Part shown: in pieces, positions 11,103 to 21,440 of the stretch
Position numbering within the stretch: the first letter of the stretch is position 1
Layout of the letters: each line of letters begins with the position of its first letter
From: Aplectana chamaeleonis
Lineage: Eukaryota > Nematoda > Chromadorea > Rhabditida > Cosmocercidae
Length of the DNA: 64,000 nt
Direction of reading: 5' to 3'
Assembly: GCA_029168955.1 (NCBI GenBank)
Contig: JAPDOI010000978.1
Coordinates: 178,479-242,478 of the forward strand
Program-made: the position numbers and the translations under genes
Notes under the pieces: model-generated
What the model saw: the letters and a program-made list of their open reading frames with translations, nothing else
The model's database searches: none
Told to the model about the DNA's origin: nothing

Positions 11103-11585
11103 TCAGAAATCCATCAGCTTGTGCGTTTCGACGTGGCGTTTTGCGTTTCCAATGTTGAGAGCTGCGGTATTTGCTACTAGCTGGTTAGTTTGCTCTGAAT
11201 GGAGCGCAAATTCCACGGATTCTTCGGTCAAAATCTGTCGTTCCAATTGATCGATCCTGTCCCGTGCTTGCGTCTCGGCGCCATCTCCATTTTGCTCTGC
11301 CCAGAACGTGTCGAAGTCTTCACCGAGCTCTGCTGGATTAGGCTGGCCGTGGATAAACAGGATTGCTGACTCAAAGCGCTCACGAAGAATTGTTAAGGCT
11401 CTGTCAATAGACTGTTTATTGGCGAGAAGGGTCCCTCGCCGACGAAACATTGCGCGTATCTGAAGGTCTAGAGATTCACTGGTGTTAACTGGCTCTATGT
11501 AACTAGAGTCGATACGCGAAAGCAAAGTGAAGAGATTACCGATTGCAGTAGCGACGCGAGTCTTGTGTCCGTGAACGGTTGACAT
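11103..11585 (-). pseudogene. BEL/Pao gag N-terminal segment
   Basis: The frame starts at ATG 11585 (MSTVHGHKTRVATAIG) and encodes a helical segment with coiled-coil character that ends in KRHVETHKLMDF. It directly precedes the gag core in another phase, so it is taken as the gag N-terminus of fragment A. The upstream extension to 11684 is AT-rich and probably leader sequence. No domain assignment is possible from sequence alone beyond its position. Confidence 0.6.
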
Positions 11586-12459
11586 GATCAAACGGATACA
11601 AATAAGAATAATTTGGGAGCGAATTAATAGCTGATTATCTGAAATTAAACCTTTGTACGAGTACGAGATCGAATACAGAATCAATAGTTGTGACTTGGAG
11701 ATTTAGTAAAATGCTTTGTTTATATTGCCGTGGGAAGAGTAGCGAATTTTAAATAGTGAATTGCATATTTTAGGTGACTTATGGCGGAATTTTGTGGTGC
11801 CTAGGCGCTTTTACTTGTAAGTACCCAAACCCTTGGTAGAAAATTTGTGCGTGCGAATAAAGCAAGATTAATGTAACGCGAGTAAAAAAGCAGTAGCTAC
11901 ACGGTCAATACGCTTGCGGAAATGCAACTTAGGCCAGACATGAAGCGCGTTGCTCTGAGTGGGTGGGTCAGCCCTCACCTCAATAGGCTCTAGGCGCGCA
12001 TCCGTGCTGCAACCTCCCCCTACATTGTTGGATTATTGGGGCTCCCTTGACGCCACCCATGCTGCTAAAATTGCAAAAACGCAAGGCGCAAAAGGAACCT
12101 ACAACCAGGGCTGGGCACACTTCCCGGCTTGGCGAATCTGAATATACACCCCCCTTAGCTCGCTAATTTTTAGGCACCCCCTTATGGGAAATCGAAATTG
12201 GCTGTTTTCCGAATAGTTGGACAGCCATGATCTTGACCTCCTGATTTTGATGAACAAGAATATAAAAAAAGCACTGAATAGAGAATATTCCGGAAATGGC
12301 AACAAAAAAGGTAGTGTAATTTCTGAACTTCAAAACAACCCCATGAGGAGAATTTGTTAGTAAGACGGTAAGTTATGACAAAAGATTAATTAAACAATTA
12401 CCAACAACAGAACTACTACTACTGCGATAATTAATGTTTCCTGTCGAAGGTTTTCATAA
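11586..12459. other. No gene; leader of fragment A and unassigned sequence
   Basis: The part near 11586-11900 is AT-rich and probably the 5' leader of the BEL/Pao gag. The stretch 12100-12175 shares, in reverse complement, a block around GTGCCCAGCCCTG with 23180-23205, so it may be a diverged dispersed repeat. Nothing coding is supported. Confidence 0.35.
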
Positions 12460-12468
12460 ACCTATGAA
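12460..12468. repeat. 9-bp target duplication of the MITE, left copy
   Basis: ACCTATGAA here equals 21473-21481, on the far side of the MITE right end. A 9-bp duplication is the size usual for Mutator-like (MULE) transposons. Confidence 0.82.
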
Positions 12469-12620
12469 GGGTGGTGGCCATCGTGTATCAACACCCCTGA
12501 GCAGGCGGGAGAAACGGGGGAGGAGCGAGGTTTCTGATTGGACGCAACATGGGCTAGCCCCGGCCCCCCGCTGTAGCGTCCAATCAGGAACCTCGCTCCT
12601 CCCCCGTTTCTCCCGCCTCC
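12469..12620. mobile_element. Foldback MITE, left part (split by the LTR element)
   Basis: The left arm is 12469-12545, starting GGGTGGTGGCCATCG; the loop is 12546-12575; the first 45 bp of the right arm are 12576-12620. The missing 32 bp of the right arm lie at 21441-21472, after the LTR insertion. Together the arms are 77 bp with two mismatches around a 30-bp loop, 184 bp in total. Long inverted ends plus a 9-bp duplication suggest a Mutator-like MITE; no transposase is carried. Confidence 0.85.
12617..12620. repeat. 4-bp target duplication (CTCC) of the LTR element, left copy
   Basis: CTCC directly precedes the LTR here and directly follows the other LTR at 21437-21440. Only one copy is expected in the uninterrupted MITE arm, and the arm pairs properly with only one. 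Confidence 0.75.
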
Positions 12621-13233
12621 TGTAACGTATAAATAACGAATAGTAATGAGCAACGTTGGGATTCCCCTTTTGTGACCGACGTTACGTAAGGGACCATCCC
12701 GGCTCTGGCTAACCGTCGACTGATAGCCATCGTCATACGTCAACGTTGACCAAATCTCCTATATCCAGGACTCCCAATCTTACAAGACGAGGGGATCAGT
12801 CTCATCTTATTTTCACGGACGTCCTAAATACTCGTACACATTTCTACTATCTAAAATACCTTGTCCCGAGGGACTAATCTTGTTATTAGACTTATACAAT
12901 TTTCACCTTTGGTACTCTTACTCTTTTCTTAACTCAGATCCGGACACTCATTTGAATATATTTATATTAACAAACATGATATATAGATGTGGGGAATTAA
13001 CATGACGGAAATATACAGGAAACAGTTATATACATAGGAATGTGAGGGAAAACCATATTCCTCACTCGGATGAGGCTCAGGTTGCCGGGACAGACAGGCG
13101 GCTGTCCATGGCGAACCCTCGCGAACGACTCTCTCTGTCGCGCCCGCCCACCGGCCGGCTTGGTGGTCGGGCCGACCCGCAAACATGAGCACTAGATAAG
13201 AGCAACGTGACATGGTGGATAACAATCACTACA
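12621..13233 (-). repeat. 3' LTR of the 8.8 kb element
   Basis: 613 bp, TG...CA on the minus strand, nearly identical to 20824-21436. The purine-rich CCCCGAGGGCGGGA (minus strand) immediately upstream fits a polypurine tract and marks this as the 3' LTR. The 87-codon minus frame inside it is repeated in the other LTR and is not taken as a gene. Confidence 0.85.
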
Positions 13234-13247
13234 TCCCGCCCTCGGGG
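13234..13247 (-). promoter_or_regulatory. Polypurine-tract-like sequence
   Basis: Minus strand CCCCGAGGGCGGGA ends exactly at the start of the 3' LTR. In LTR elements this tract primes plus-strand DNA synthesis. It contains Cs, so it is an imperfect tract, supported mainly by position. Confidence 0.5.
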
Positions 13248-15806
13248 AAAGTTCCGGTCCCCGGAACTGATATGAAATGTGAGGCGGTTGCAGGGTTCTG
13301 TACGTCGCTTGAGGTGGAGTTGGCTCGTGTTGTCGTCGTTGAGGCGTACTGTTGGAATTATACGCGTTGAAATGATGGCTGCGGCTTGGAATTTCCATCG
13401 TGATGATAACTGTATCCATGATGTAATTGTCATGATTGGTTCAGGTTACGAAGAAAATTATATGTGCGGCAGAAGGAAAAAATTTTTACAAACATGTATT
13501 ACACAGGATTGCTCATACAACTCGTGAATGTGATTAGGGAGGAGGAAAAAAATTCAGCCGTTGTTACACAGCTTTTATCTAGTAACAGTACAACAGTTCT
13601 TTGAGGAGATAGCAATTTTCCTATTCTACTGCAAATTCTAGATCCTGGTGTGGTTCGGTTACATTAATGGTCGGTTACAACAGTCCGATTTCCGATCCAT
13701 GCCAGGGCGATTTTGGGGAAAAAATGAAAAACGATGTGTTGAAAATTGGTTGAAGTTTTGCTTTAGTGATATTTGCTGTTTCCGTTTCTTTGGATCGCTT
13801 ACCAAAGAAGTGAAAAGTAACGTGTTGCTAGATACGCGCTGGTAGCGGCGAGAAAGAAAGAAAATAAACAAACCCTGTGCTAGGTAGTTTTTGATTTTTT
13901 TTTGTTTTTTTTTTTCAAAAGTTCCATTGAGAGCATTCCTTGTTTTCCGTTCCATCGCTTAATGACTTCCTGTAAACAATTGAGACCGCGCTTTTACAGC
14001 GGCAAAGATTAAGGGATGAGGAAAACATATATACAATAACAAAAATCTTCGAATTTGAGCAGTGAATCAAGGTTATTTATCGTGACAGACGTGTTTTGAA
14101 AATAAAAAATTGGTTTTGGGATTTATTAGTCACTGCTGAATTTACACTCCGATTCACTGCTTGTATCCGGTTCCTAAAGTTTCGATAATGCTACCTGTCA
14201 TTCACTATCGCTCGTCGTCGGTGTCTATCCAAGTCCATTTGTTCCGGTTTTCCACAGTTTGCTGCTCAGAATCTGTCTTGCTACCCATTGCGTCACCCTC
14301 TGCGTGAGGCAAATGTGGTCGCTGATTGCAGGCTAGACAGAGCCATGCACAGGAGTACAGAAAGTAAGTCTCCGTTACTTCCGTGATTTTTGAGCGCTGT
14401 TTGTGAGCTTGGTCCAGTGTAGACGATTGGATGACAACCGACGTTCGCAGGTACGCATTGCGATTGTGAAACTTAGGGTCTTAAAATGCTTGTGCAGAGA
14501 AAGGAGAAGAAGGTAAATAAGCGAATAATTATCTAGCATTTCCGTTGTTCATTGAACACTGGGCGCTAGGAAATTTTTAGTATGGAACTACGGCTTGCCT
14601 TGGAACGGCTGCGATTTTTCCTCATCTTCCCTTCCTTTCTCTCTGATCGACACTATTTTTTTTCGGAAGTTTGTAAATCTCGCTATCGCGGTGCGGGGTA
14701 CTGATTACCTGCATTTTGGCCTGAAATGGAAGGTAGTTGGTACGCCATCCACGTATGTACACGTAGATGTTCGCGTTGAATGTTTCTCGCGACTGAGATT
14801 TTGTGGTACTTCTGTTCCCTTTTCTCATTTCATTCGCCTTTGCGCGTTTTCCGTTTTCCCTTGTTTTTTTTATGTGAGCTTGCTCACTTGAAATTTCTGA
14901 AAATAATGTAAAAGGAACGGGAGAAACGTAAAAATGAGAAAGATAAAAATATGGGAACAAAATGTAAAGCATTGATTTGGAAAGTTGTTCGGAGCGAAGG
15001 TGTTCAAAAATATGTTTAATAGTTAAGAATGGAGGAAAGAGAAAAAAAATATATTATTGTGATACTGAACTTTCATTCCAAATCATCGCTTCTCTCCCGA
15101 TTTTGTTGTCCCTGGTGGTACCTGATCGCTTTTTTGGTCGGTTTTCACCGATTCCTTTCCTGATTTTTTTTTGGTGCCATTTTGTGTTATTGCTCAGGGG
15201 CATGTTGTTTGCCTGTTGGGAAGAAGAAAGTGAGAAAAAATTGCGGTTTGCCTAGCTCATCCCATTGTGTCGATTTGCGGGAGTTAAGGCAATCCGATAT
15301 TTTTGGCCTAGATTGTGTGCCAGTTCTCCTTTTCTCTTCCCTTTTTTGTGTTTTTTCTTTTCACTTTTTTGTGGAGGTTTCTTTGCAGGTTTGCTCGAAG
15401 GGATTAGTGTTCTGATGTGAAAGGAAGAGATTTTAAAAAATTGCGGGGAAAACATTGATTTTACCCAAAAAGATTTTGTGTGGATAGAAGTGAGTGGTAA
15501 ATGTGCGCTGAGGAACCAGGGGGTAGAGGGAAAAGTGAGCGAAAACGCTGTCGGAGCGGGGGGACAGATTTGACCTCGAAGAGTAACTACATATTGCTCT
15601 CATCTCGTCAACTGTATCCTTATCCCAACTCGACGACGCAAGTTGTTTTGATTTTTGTCAGAAACCCATATGTGTTGCTTGTGTTGCGCCAGCTTGCTGT
15701 GTCTTCGTCTCTCAAACATCCATCCTATTTGGTGGCGTGCTTTGTGCAGACTCGTGGGCTGTGGGTGAGACGATGGGTGAATCGGCTGTCACGTGGCGCT
15801 AGCGAT
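13248..15806. other. Interior of the LTR element, left part: no assigned gene
   Basis: The plus strand is rich in G and T with many T runs. On the minus strand, next to the LTR, a Pro/Gln-rich frame (13419 leftwards) runs into the LTR; it may be the remnant of a sense-strand frame but has no recognised domain. Splice-like sites occur on the plus strand (for example donor GTAAGT at 14361), but no exon chain could be built with confidence. Confidence 0.4.
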
Positions 15807-16491
15807 ATGCACTATTCCTTCGTACTCATGTATCGTAATATGCTGGCTTTTCTCTCTGTGTTCCTGTGTTTTGTGTGCGCGAAAGGGTGAGTAATTTTTT
15901 TTCCAATTGTTTTCTCCCGTTATTTTTCTCAAAAAAAATTTTTTTTCAGGGTGTCTGTTGACAGAAGTTTTTGTTTTAACCGATGCGAGGAGATTGGTGT
16001 CTGTTTTCTGGTAAAGGGTCAATTTGTTTGCATCTGCGACGATGGGAGTGTTGGTTCGAGTTGTGGTTTGGACACTACTACTGAGGCGGAATATCGTTTA
16101 TTGGTCGATGTCGCTTCGGATTTGGTCATGTGTTTCGTCGTAGGTGAGTAAAAATGCAAAGTATAGCAGAAAATTGTGTGTGAGTGAGGGAAAGAAACAA
16201 AATGTAAGGAAACCTCCTTTTTTCCCGAGATGTTGGAATAGGTGTGTGGTGAAAGGTGTGAAGGGTGAGAAGGAATAAAAAAATTGGAGAGCGCTACGTT
16301 TTACAATACATTTATTTTTAGGGTTGGTCTTCTTGATTGTGTTGGTTGGGTTGGTTTGGTGCTTCTGTCGGCGGTGCTGTTTTTGCTGTGTTGGTGCTAG
16401 TGGTTCGTCTCGTTCTCAGCCAGTCGTCGTCGTGATTGACAACAATGGATCGGTTCGCAAGGAGGCTAGAGTTCGGCGCCTCACGGTGTGA
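15807..16491 (+). CDS. Small single-pass membrane protein with one EGF-like module (3 exons)
   Basis: Exons 15807-15886, 15950-16143 and 16322-16491 join in phase to 147 codons. Both introns (63 and 178 bp) have GTGAGTA donors and T-rich acceptors (TTTTTTCAG, TTATTTTTAG). Residues 1-25 look like a signal peptide (MLAFLSVFLCFVCA core). Cysteines 35, 39, 45, 54, 56 and 65 have spacing C-x3-C-x5-C-x8-C-x-C-x8-C, the EGF-like pattern, with GQFVCIC and DDGSVGSSC. A transmembrane helix follows at about 86-104, then RRCCFCC and a basic tail ending RLTV. The product should sit on the cell surface with the EGF module outside and could be a ligand or adhesion protein; its role is unknown. The frame is also open upstream to 15501, so a longer first exon is possible. 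The gene lies inside the LTR element, antisense to it. Confidence 0.72.
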
Positions 16492-17401
16492 TCGGTGTTT
16501 TTAGTTGTTCAGTTGTTGTTGCTTTTTTTTGAGTAGTTGTGTTGGAACGTATTTGTACATATTGCTACTTGTTTTGTTTTAGTTGAGTGTCTGGAAATAA
16601 TATCAGCGAAAAAATTATGATTTTTATGTACATAAGGATAAAATTGTTGAATGTTGGTTTGGTTTCTGGAATGTTTTTTGTTGGCTGGCGTAGAACCTGA
16701 GCTTGGTGATTTTTTTTTTCGGAGAAAAAAAAAAAGTGTGGTTCAAAAGGTGCGTGGTGAAATGTGTTGATAATTAAGTGGTGTTTAAAAAAATACGAGA
16801 ATAGGTGTTTTTACGGGACGACAAGACGTGAATGTAAAATCTGTTAGGACGGTTTGTTGTTTTGCGAGGCATCCCGTAAGATTTCGTCTGTGAAGTGGGG
16901 TTCTAATGGGTGCCTAAATTTGCAGTGGTTGTCGTTTTTTTTATTTTGTGGTCTGTGCCGATGAAGCATAAACTTCATACAGTTTCTATACAGTGTTCAG
17001 TGCGAGTCATAGTCATTCTCGTCGAGGGATCGGCGGGAGTATTGTTCAAAATACAGGGTAGGTAAAATAACGGCAAAAAAAAACAAGGAGAAAGAATGAA
17101 AAAAAAACGTAAAAAAAATATGATAGTTGCTGAAGACTCAAGAGGTCTTCATTACTGACTTTGGATGTGGGTGGAGTTTGAATGCGATTTACGAACTTGG
17201 TCATAGTTTCTTTTTTGTATTTTTTTTTGTTCCAGTACGATGAATGCACATCGCTGGGAAGGTTAAAATTGGTAATTTAATAGGAAGGTGGATTAAGTCT
17301 AGTAAAACGCATCGCATCTCGTTTCACTCTCTTTCCTTCTTTTTCCGTTGTTTTTTGCTTTTTCTCATATTAATGAGATTTTTTTTTCGTATTTGGTAGG
17401 G
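16492..17401. other. G/T-rich interval after the EGF-like gene
   Basis: Probable 3' flank or intron sequence. It holds long T runs and no open frame with a recognised domain. No clear AATAAA signal was seen close to the stop codon, so I cannot place a transcript end. Confidence 0.35.
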
Positions 17402-17503
17402 GCGAAGTCGTCAGAAGCAGTCATTTTCCTAGTCTTGGTGGTTTTATGGGCTAATTCTGTCACGGGATGGCTACTGTGGCGAGGGAGAGGTGCGTTGACC
17501 CGG
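17402..17503 (+). other. Candidate terminal exon with a membrane segment
   Basis: A T-rich acceptor (ending TTTGGTAG near 17399) is followed by a frame encoding SSEAVIFLVLVVLWANSV, then GWLLWRGRG, and a stop. The layout (hydrophobic helix, short basic tail, stop) resembles the last exon of the EGF-like gene 1 kb upstream, so it could be a related last exon or an alternative one. No upstream exon could be assigned. Confidence 0.3.
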
Positions 17504-18112
17504 TAATCGACGAGCATGAGTGCAGATGCTGACAGTTGCACCACGTGTTTGGTCGTCGTGCGGGTGGCAGCGACCTTCGCTCTACCTGCGGTAGCATCCT
17601 GAAGCAGAAGGGATGGGAGAAGATGTGTGAGATACAGAGACCAAGGTAGCTAGCTCTGACCTGTGTTGTTTCCAAATACGTCTGATGCATGGATGGGGTG
17701 GCCATTCGATGCTTTCGCTGGTCATGGGAGGGTGGCATCTTTTCTTCTCCCTTTTTCTTTTGTAGCAATGTTGGGTTGATATATATTGAGTGATATGAGA
17801 ACTTTTGCGTGAAATGAGTGGGGCGGTTTCTTTTTGAGTGTTTGAGGATCATTGTGACTGCCTTTTTCAATACTTGGGTTTTGGAAGGGTTGAGGGGGTT
17901 TAGGATACAAAAACGAGAAATTAGTTGTTGCTAGTTAGTTTTTTTTTTACTTCAAACGTAGCCATTGGGTGCAACCGGTAGCAAATTTGTGTGGGGGTAG
18001 GGAAAAAAATCCGGGTTACGTTTTCTTTGTTATTATTAATGATGTAATTATTCTTATTCGTGATGGTTTTTTTTTTCGCATTGACAGTTGACTGAACGAA
18101 TTTATTTTTCAG

Positions 18113-18193
18113 TGGCTGCTGGAGAATGTTCGTCCTTACTTTCAAACTTCTTTGCCAGTCTGTGACGGATCAGCAGTAGATTTTTTCTTGTAA
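18113..18193 (+). other. Candidate short exon
   Basis: After the acceptor TTTATTTTTCAG a 26-codon frame runs to TAA (WLLENVRPYFQTSLPVCDG at its start). The acceptor is good and the peptide is not low-complexity, but length and lack of a partner exon leave it uncertain. It lies in the antisense cargo region of the LTR element. Confidence 0.25.
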
Positions 18194-18259
18194 ATGCTTT
18201 AGTTTTGGTAAAATAGTGGTAAAAAAATAACGAAATAGAAAAAGAAAAATACCTTTCAG

Positions 18260-18775
18260 GTGTTGTGTGGTTTCCGTCGTTTTCGTGTGGAGCGGCTCCG
18301 CGGCGGCCGGCTGTTGCACATTGCAGGCCGGGCCGTTGAATGCTTCGATGGCTCGTGGACCGTCGCAGGATTCTGCTGAAGTGTTCTACCCTATCCTGGA
18401 GTGGCTGCGCGAGGTGATTGGTTGCCTTCAGGGGCGGATGCGTTGGGTGAGTAAAAGAATAATTTTGACTTAAAAAAAAGAGAAAAAATATTAAATAAGT
18501 GATTCAAATGTACTTGACCGTGCGCGGTTTTTCACACAAGTGCCTTCCAGGCGTTGTTTTTTTTTGAAGCTTCCCAATTTTTATATAAAAAAAACGAAAG
18601 AACATTTGAATACGGTTGGGGCGGGGGATGTCGCATTTTCAAAAAAAAATTCAGTTCCTTACCTCATTTTTGTGCAGAATCTGAAAGGAATATGATGCTT
18701 TCGATTGACAGAGTACTAACTAGCATTCCCATGGCGAGCCTTGCTTGTTTTGAGACGATGATTATGAGATTTTGA
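18260..18775 (+). other. Candidate two-exon coding segment
   Basis: Acceptor ACCTTTCAG at 18259 opens an exon (18260-18446) with a continuous frame that ends phase 0 at a GTGAGTA donor. Acceptor TGCCTTCCAG at 18550 continues the frame in phase 0 to a stop at 18775. The first exon encodes AEVFYPILEWLREVIGCLQG; the second starts with a T-rich, Phe-rich and Lys-rich stretch that may not be real protein. No family is recognised. If real, it is another plus-strand gene inside the LTR element. Confidence 0.3.
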
Positions 18776-20805
18776 AGAAAAGAAAAAAAAAATTGCATTA
18801 GGTGATTGAAGTATGTCTGCCCATTGGCATCATTCCATAACACTTTTGATCAGTCAGAAAGAAAATATGCTGTAATAAATATACATAGATGTGAAATTGT
18901 TTTATGGAATACAAGATGGAATAAGCGCAATTTTTTTTTTGGCTTTTTTTTTTCAAAAAAAAATTGTATCTGTGTTTTCGTATACTTGAGCATATGAAAT
19001 GGATGATTTCTGGGTAAACATGATTTTTTTTCAGTCTTTCACGACGGATGTTTATTGACTGCCTGCATCCGATGGTTCTGTTTTTCGTGCCGGGTTCGAT
19101 AGACGGTTGAGCTACTGGTTGAGCAACTTACTGGGAGTTTTGAATCATGGACATAATTTTTGTCGTTTTTTTTTTCTTGCGAAGTCGGCCTAGCCGGTAT
19201 GATTTGTACAGTATGTAAATATTGTTAATAAATTTGTTTTATGGCTGCTTTTCTTGTTTTCCTAAAAAAAAGGATTTTGCTAGAAGTGCTTGTGAAAGTC
19301 CTAAAAATTGTTTGATTGAAGGATATGTTGTGAAAAGAGAAAATGATTTCCAACATTGATGAAAAAGAAAATGAGGAGAGGTAGACAATTTTGTAGTTTC
19401 TTAACAACAAAAAAAAACTAGAGATTTTTTTTTTGATAATGTGGTCTTGATAAATGGATGTTCTTGTGAGGTGAAAGGAAACTGTTGACTACTTGTGCGT
19501 TAGAATTTGGGTGTTTGTTATCAAATGTAACGGGTAAGTTGGCGTTGCGATTGGGGTGTGTGTGGTCCCTCGATAAGATTCGTATGCCCTCGCGGCTTTG
19601 CGGTTGGTTGTTAGAGGTCAGACGGGTGCAGTATGATAATGCGGGGTCAGATTTATTTGTCTTTATCGTGCAGCTGTTGGGTCTGTAAATAGCGGAGATT
19701 GTTTGTGCAGTAGCGCGGGGCAGATGGTGACCTCGGATTAAATACGGTCAGGGCCACTGCTCTCGAAAATTTTCGGTCTTACTGTAGCGTAATTGTGCGT
19801 CGCGTTCGGATCATGCGTTAGTTTCTGAGTGAGAAGAGTACACTATTTTTACATGCGGATCTCGTATTGTTTGGGAATTTGCGGAGCTGATATAATGCAA
19901 AAAAAAATGTGAAGGTAGGGAATGAGGAAGAAGAAAGGTAGGAAAATATGGGAACGAAAAATTGGTAATTTTGAAAAAAAAATCTTCTTTTTTTTTTGGA
20001 GCGAAATGACTTTGTTGGAGATTGGTCATGGTCAGTTGTTTTTCGTTTCTCTCTTTTGTTTGTGTTTCTGATTTACGACTTATGGGTTTAAACATATGAT
20101 ATTTGAATTGTTCTTTTGTCTCAGAAAACTTTTTAGGTGTGTCTCAACATCATTTCATTTTTTTTGGAATTCACACTGTGGGTCTGTCCTTAATTAACAT
20201 GACGTCAAATTGAAGTAGCGCGACTTTATCACGAAGACAAGAGGACGCCTAGTCCAAATGAGGCCTGCCTGGGCCAGGACTTGAGTATTGTTGATTTTTA
20301 TACTTTTGGCTGCAGCGGGTCGGGGTCAATTTTGTAGGAACATACACTCGTTTTTCCGAGGGGTTAGTCACCATTATTCTTATGCCTGGTCCAGTATACT
20401 TTTTTTTTTGAGACACTATATACGGCGAATGTGGAAAAAAATAGGTTTCGCTTGCCGTTCCCACCGCGAGGTGCGCAGGGGATGGCTTGGTGCGAAACGG
20501 GTGACGGGGTACAGTGTGATTTACCTCGAATATAGACCTAACCTAAAAGTCTATTATTCGTGCGAAATAGTAAAAAAAAACGATTTTTGTTTTCTATGTC
20601 TCAGTTCCTACTTTCAGTTGAGACACCTGATATAATCTACACCTATATTGTAAAAAAATATTGTGCGATGGAAAGGTATGAGAAAAAAAAAATTATTCGC
20701 CGAGATATTTGCGCACGAAAGGTGTTGTCCTAGCAATGTTTTTGAGAGAGAGTATCAAAATTTATCCGCGGTTCTTTTTCCGGGCTTCGGTTGGAAATTA
20801 GAAAG
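18776..20805. other. Interior of the LTR element, right part: no assigned gene
   Basis: G/T-rich plus strand with many poly-T runs. The frame 19485-19688 (68 codons) has no recognised domain. On the minus strand, the portion next to the primer-binding site would be the 5' leader of the element transcript. No gag-like frame follows it. Confidence 0.4.
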
Positions 20806-20823
20806 CTCGGTGCGGGACCTCCA
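20806..20823 (-). promoter_or_regulatory. Primer-binding-site-like sequence
   Basis: TGGAGGTCCCGCACCGAG on the minus strand starts at the base after the 5' LTR. A PBS begins with TGG, complementary to the CCA end of the primer tRNA. From memory it resembles the complement of eukaryotic tRNA-Gln 3' ends (CTCGGTGGAACCTCCA) with a 2-nt insertion and a substitution; the tRNA identity is an inference. Confidence 0.65.
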
Positions 20824-21436
20824 TGTAACGTATAAATAACGAATAGTAATGGACAACGTTGGGATTCCCCTTTTGTGACCGACGTTACGTAAGGGACCAT
20901 CCCGGCTCTGGCTAACCGTCGACTGATAGCCATCGTCATACGTCAACGTTGACCAAATCTCCTATATCCAGGACTCCCAATCTTACAAGACGAGGGGATC
21001 AGTCTCATCTTATTTTCACGGACGTCCTAAATACTCGTACACATTTCTACTATCTAAAATACCTTGTCCCGAGGGACTAATCTTGTTATTAGACTTATAC
21101 AATTTTCACCTTTGGTACTCTTACTCTTTTCTTAACTCAGATCCGGACACTCATTTGAATATATTTATATTAACAAACATGATATATAGATGTGGGGAAT
21201 TAACATGACGGAAATATACAGGAAACAGTTATATACATAGGAATGTGAGGGAAAACCATATTCCTCACTCGGATGAGGCTCAGGTTGCCGGGACAGACAG
21301 GCGGCTGTCCATGGCGAACCCTCGCGAACGACTCTCTCTGTCGCGCCCGCCCACCGGCCGGCTTGGTGGTCGGGCCGACCCGCAAACATGAGCACTAGAT
21401 AAGAGCAACGTGACATGGTGGATAACAATCACTACA
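20824..21436 (-). repeat. 5' LTR of the 8.8 kb element
   Basis: 613 bp, nearly identical to 12621-13233. The PBS-like sequence follows it on the minus strand, which makes it the 5' LTR and the likely promoter of the element. Confidence 0.85.
21228..21239 (-). promoter_or_regulatory. Possible TATA box in the 5' LTR
   Basis: Minus strand TATGTATATAAC lies about 200 bp into the LTR. It is the clearest TATA-like sequence in a plausible position. No polyadenylation signal of the AATAAA form was found with certainty. Confidence 0.35.
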
Positions 21437-21440
21437 CTCC
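21437..21440. repeat. 4-bp target duplication (CTCC), right copy
   Basis: Matches 12617-12620 at the other end of the LTR element. Confidence 0.75.

Larger units (their letters stand above)
8193..11585 (-). mobile_element. BEL/Pao LTR retrotransposon, fragment A (gag-PR-RT)
   Basis: On the minus strand the order gag N-part, gag core, zinc knuckles, protease, RT is that of a BEL/Pao element, with at least four frameshifts between them. RNase H, integrase and both LTRs are missing or unrecognised. At its 3' end it joins a second gag (6849-8189) in the same phase across two stop codons. Confidence 0.85.
12621..21436 (-). mobile_element. 8.8 kb LTR element without visible gag-pol, carrying antisense spliced gene(s)
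   Basis: Two 613-bp LTRs (12621-13233 and 20824-21436) in direct orientation bound a 7590-bp interior. On the minus strand each LTR starts TGTAGTGATTG and ends ATACGTTACA. A primer-binding-site-like TGGAGGTCCCGCACCGAG touches the right LTR, a purine tract touches the left LTR, and CTCC is duplicated outside. The unit sits precisely inside one arm of a MITE. The LTRs differ by an AG/GA swap near 12651 versus 20854 and otherwise look the same by eye, so the insertion is recent. I find no retropepsin, RT or integrase motif inside. On the plus strand there is a three-exon gene (15807-16491) and other candidate exons. It is best described as a non-autonomous, LARD-like element. Confidence 0.82.

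Noticed and set aside
12962..13225. 87-codon minus frame duplicated at 21165-21428
   Set aside because: It lies wholly inside the 613-bp LTRs, so its duplication reflects LTR identity; no domain is seen.
17460..17870. 136-codon minus frame inside the LTR element as a gag remnant
   Set aside because: No capsid or Cys/His motif, composition follows the local A/C bias, and it overlaps plus-strand splice-like features.
12621..21436. The two 613-bp repeats as independent solo LTRs
   Set aside because: PBS-like and purine tract sit on the inner sides, the CTCC duplication flanks the outer sides, and the MITE arm is continuous only if both belong to one insertion.
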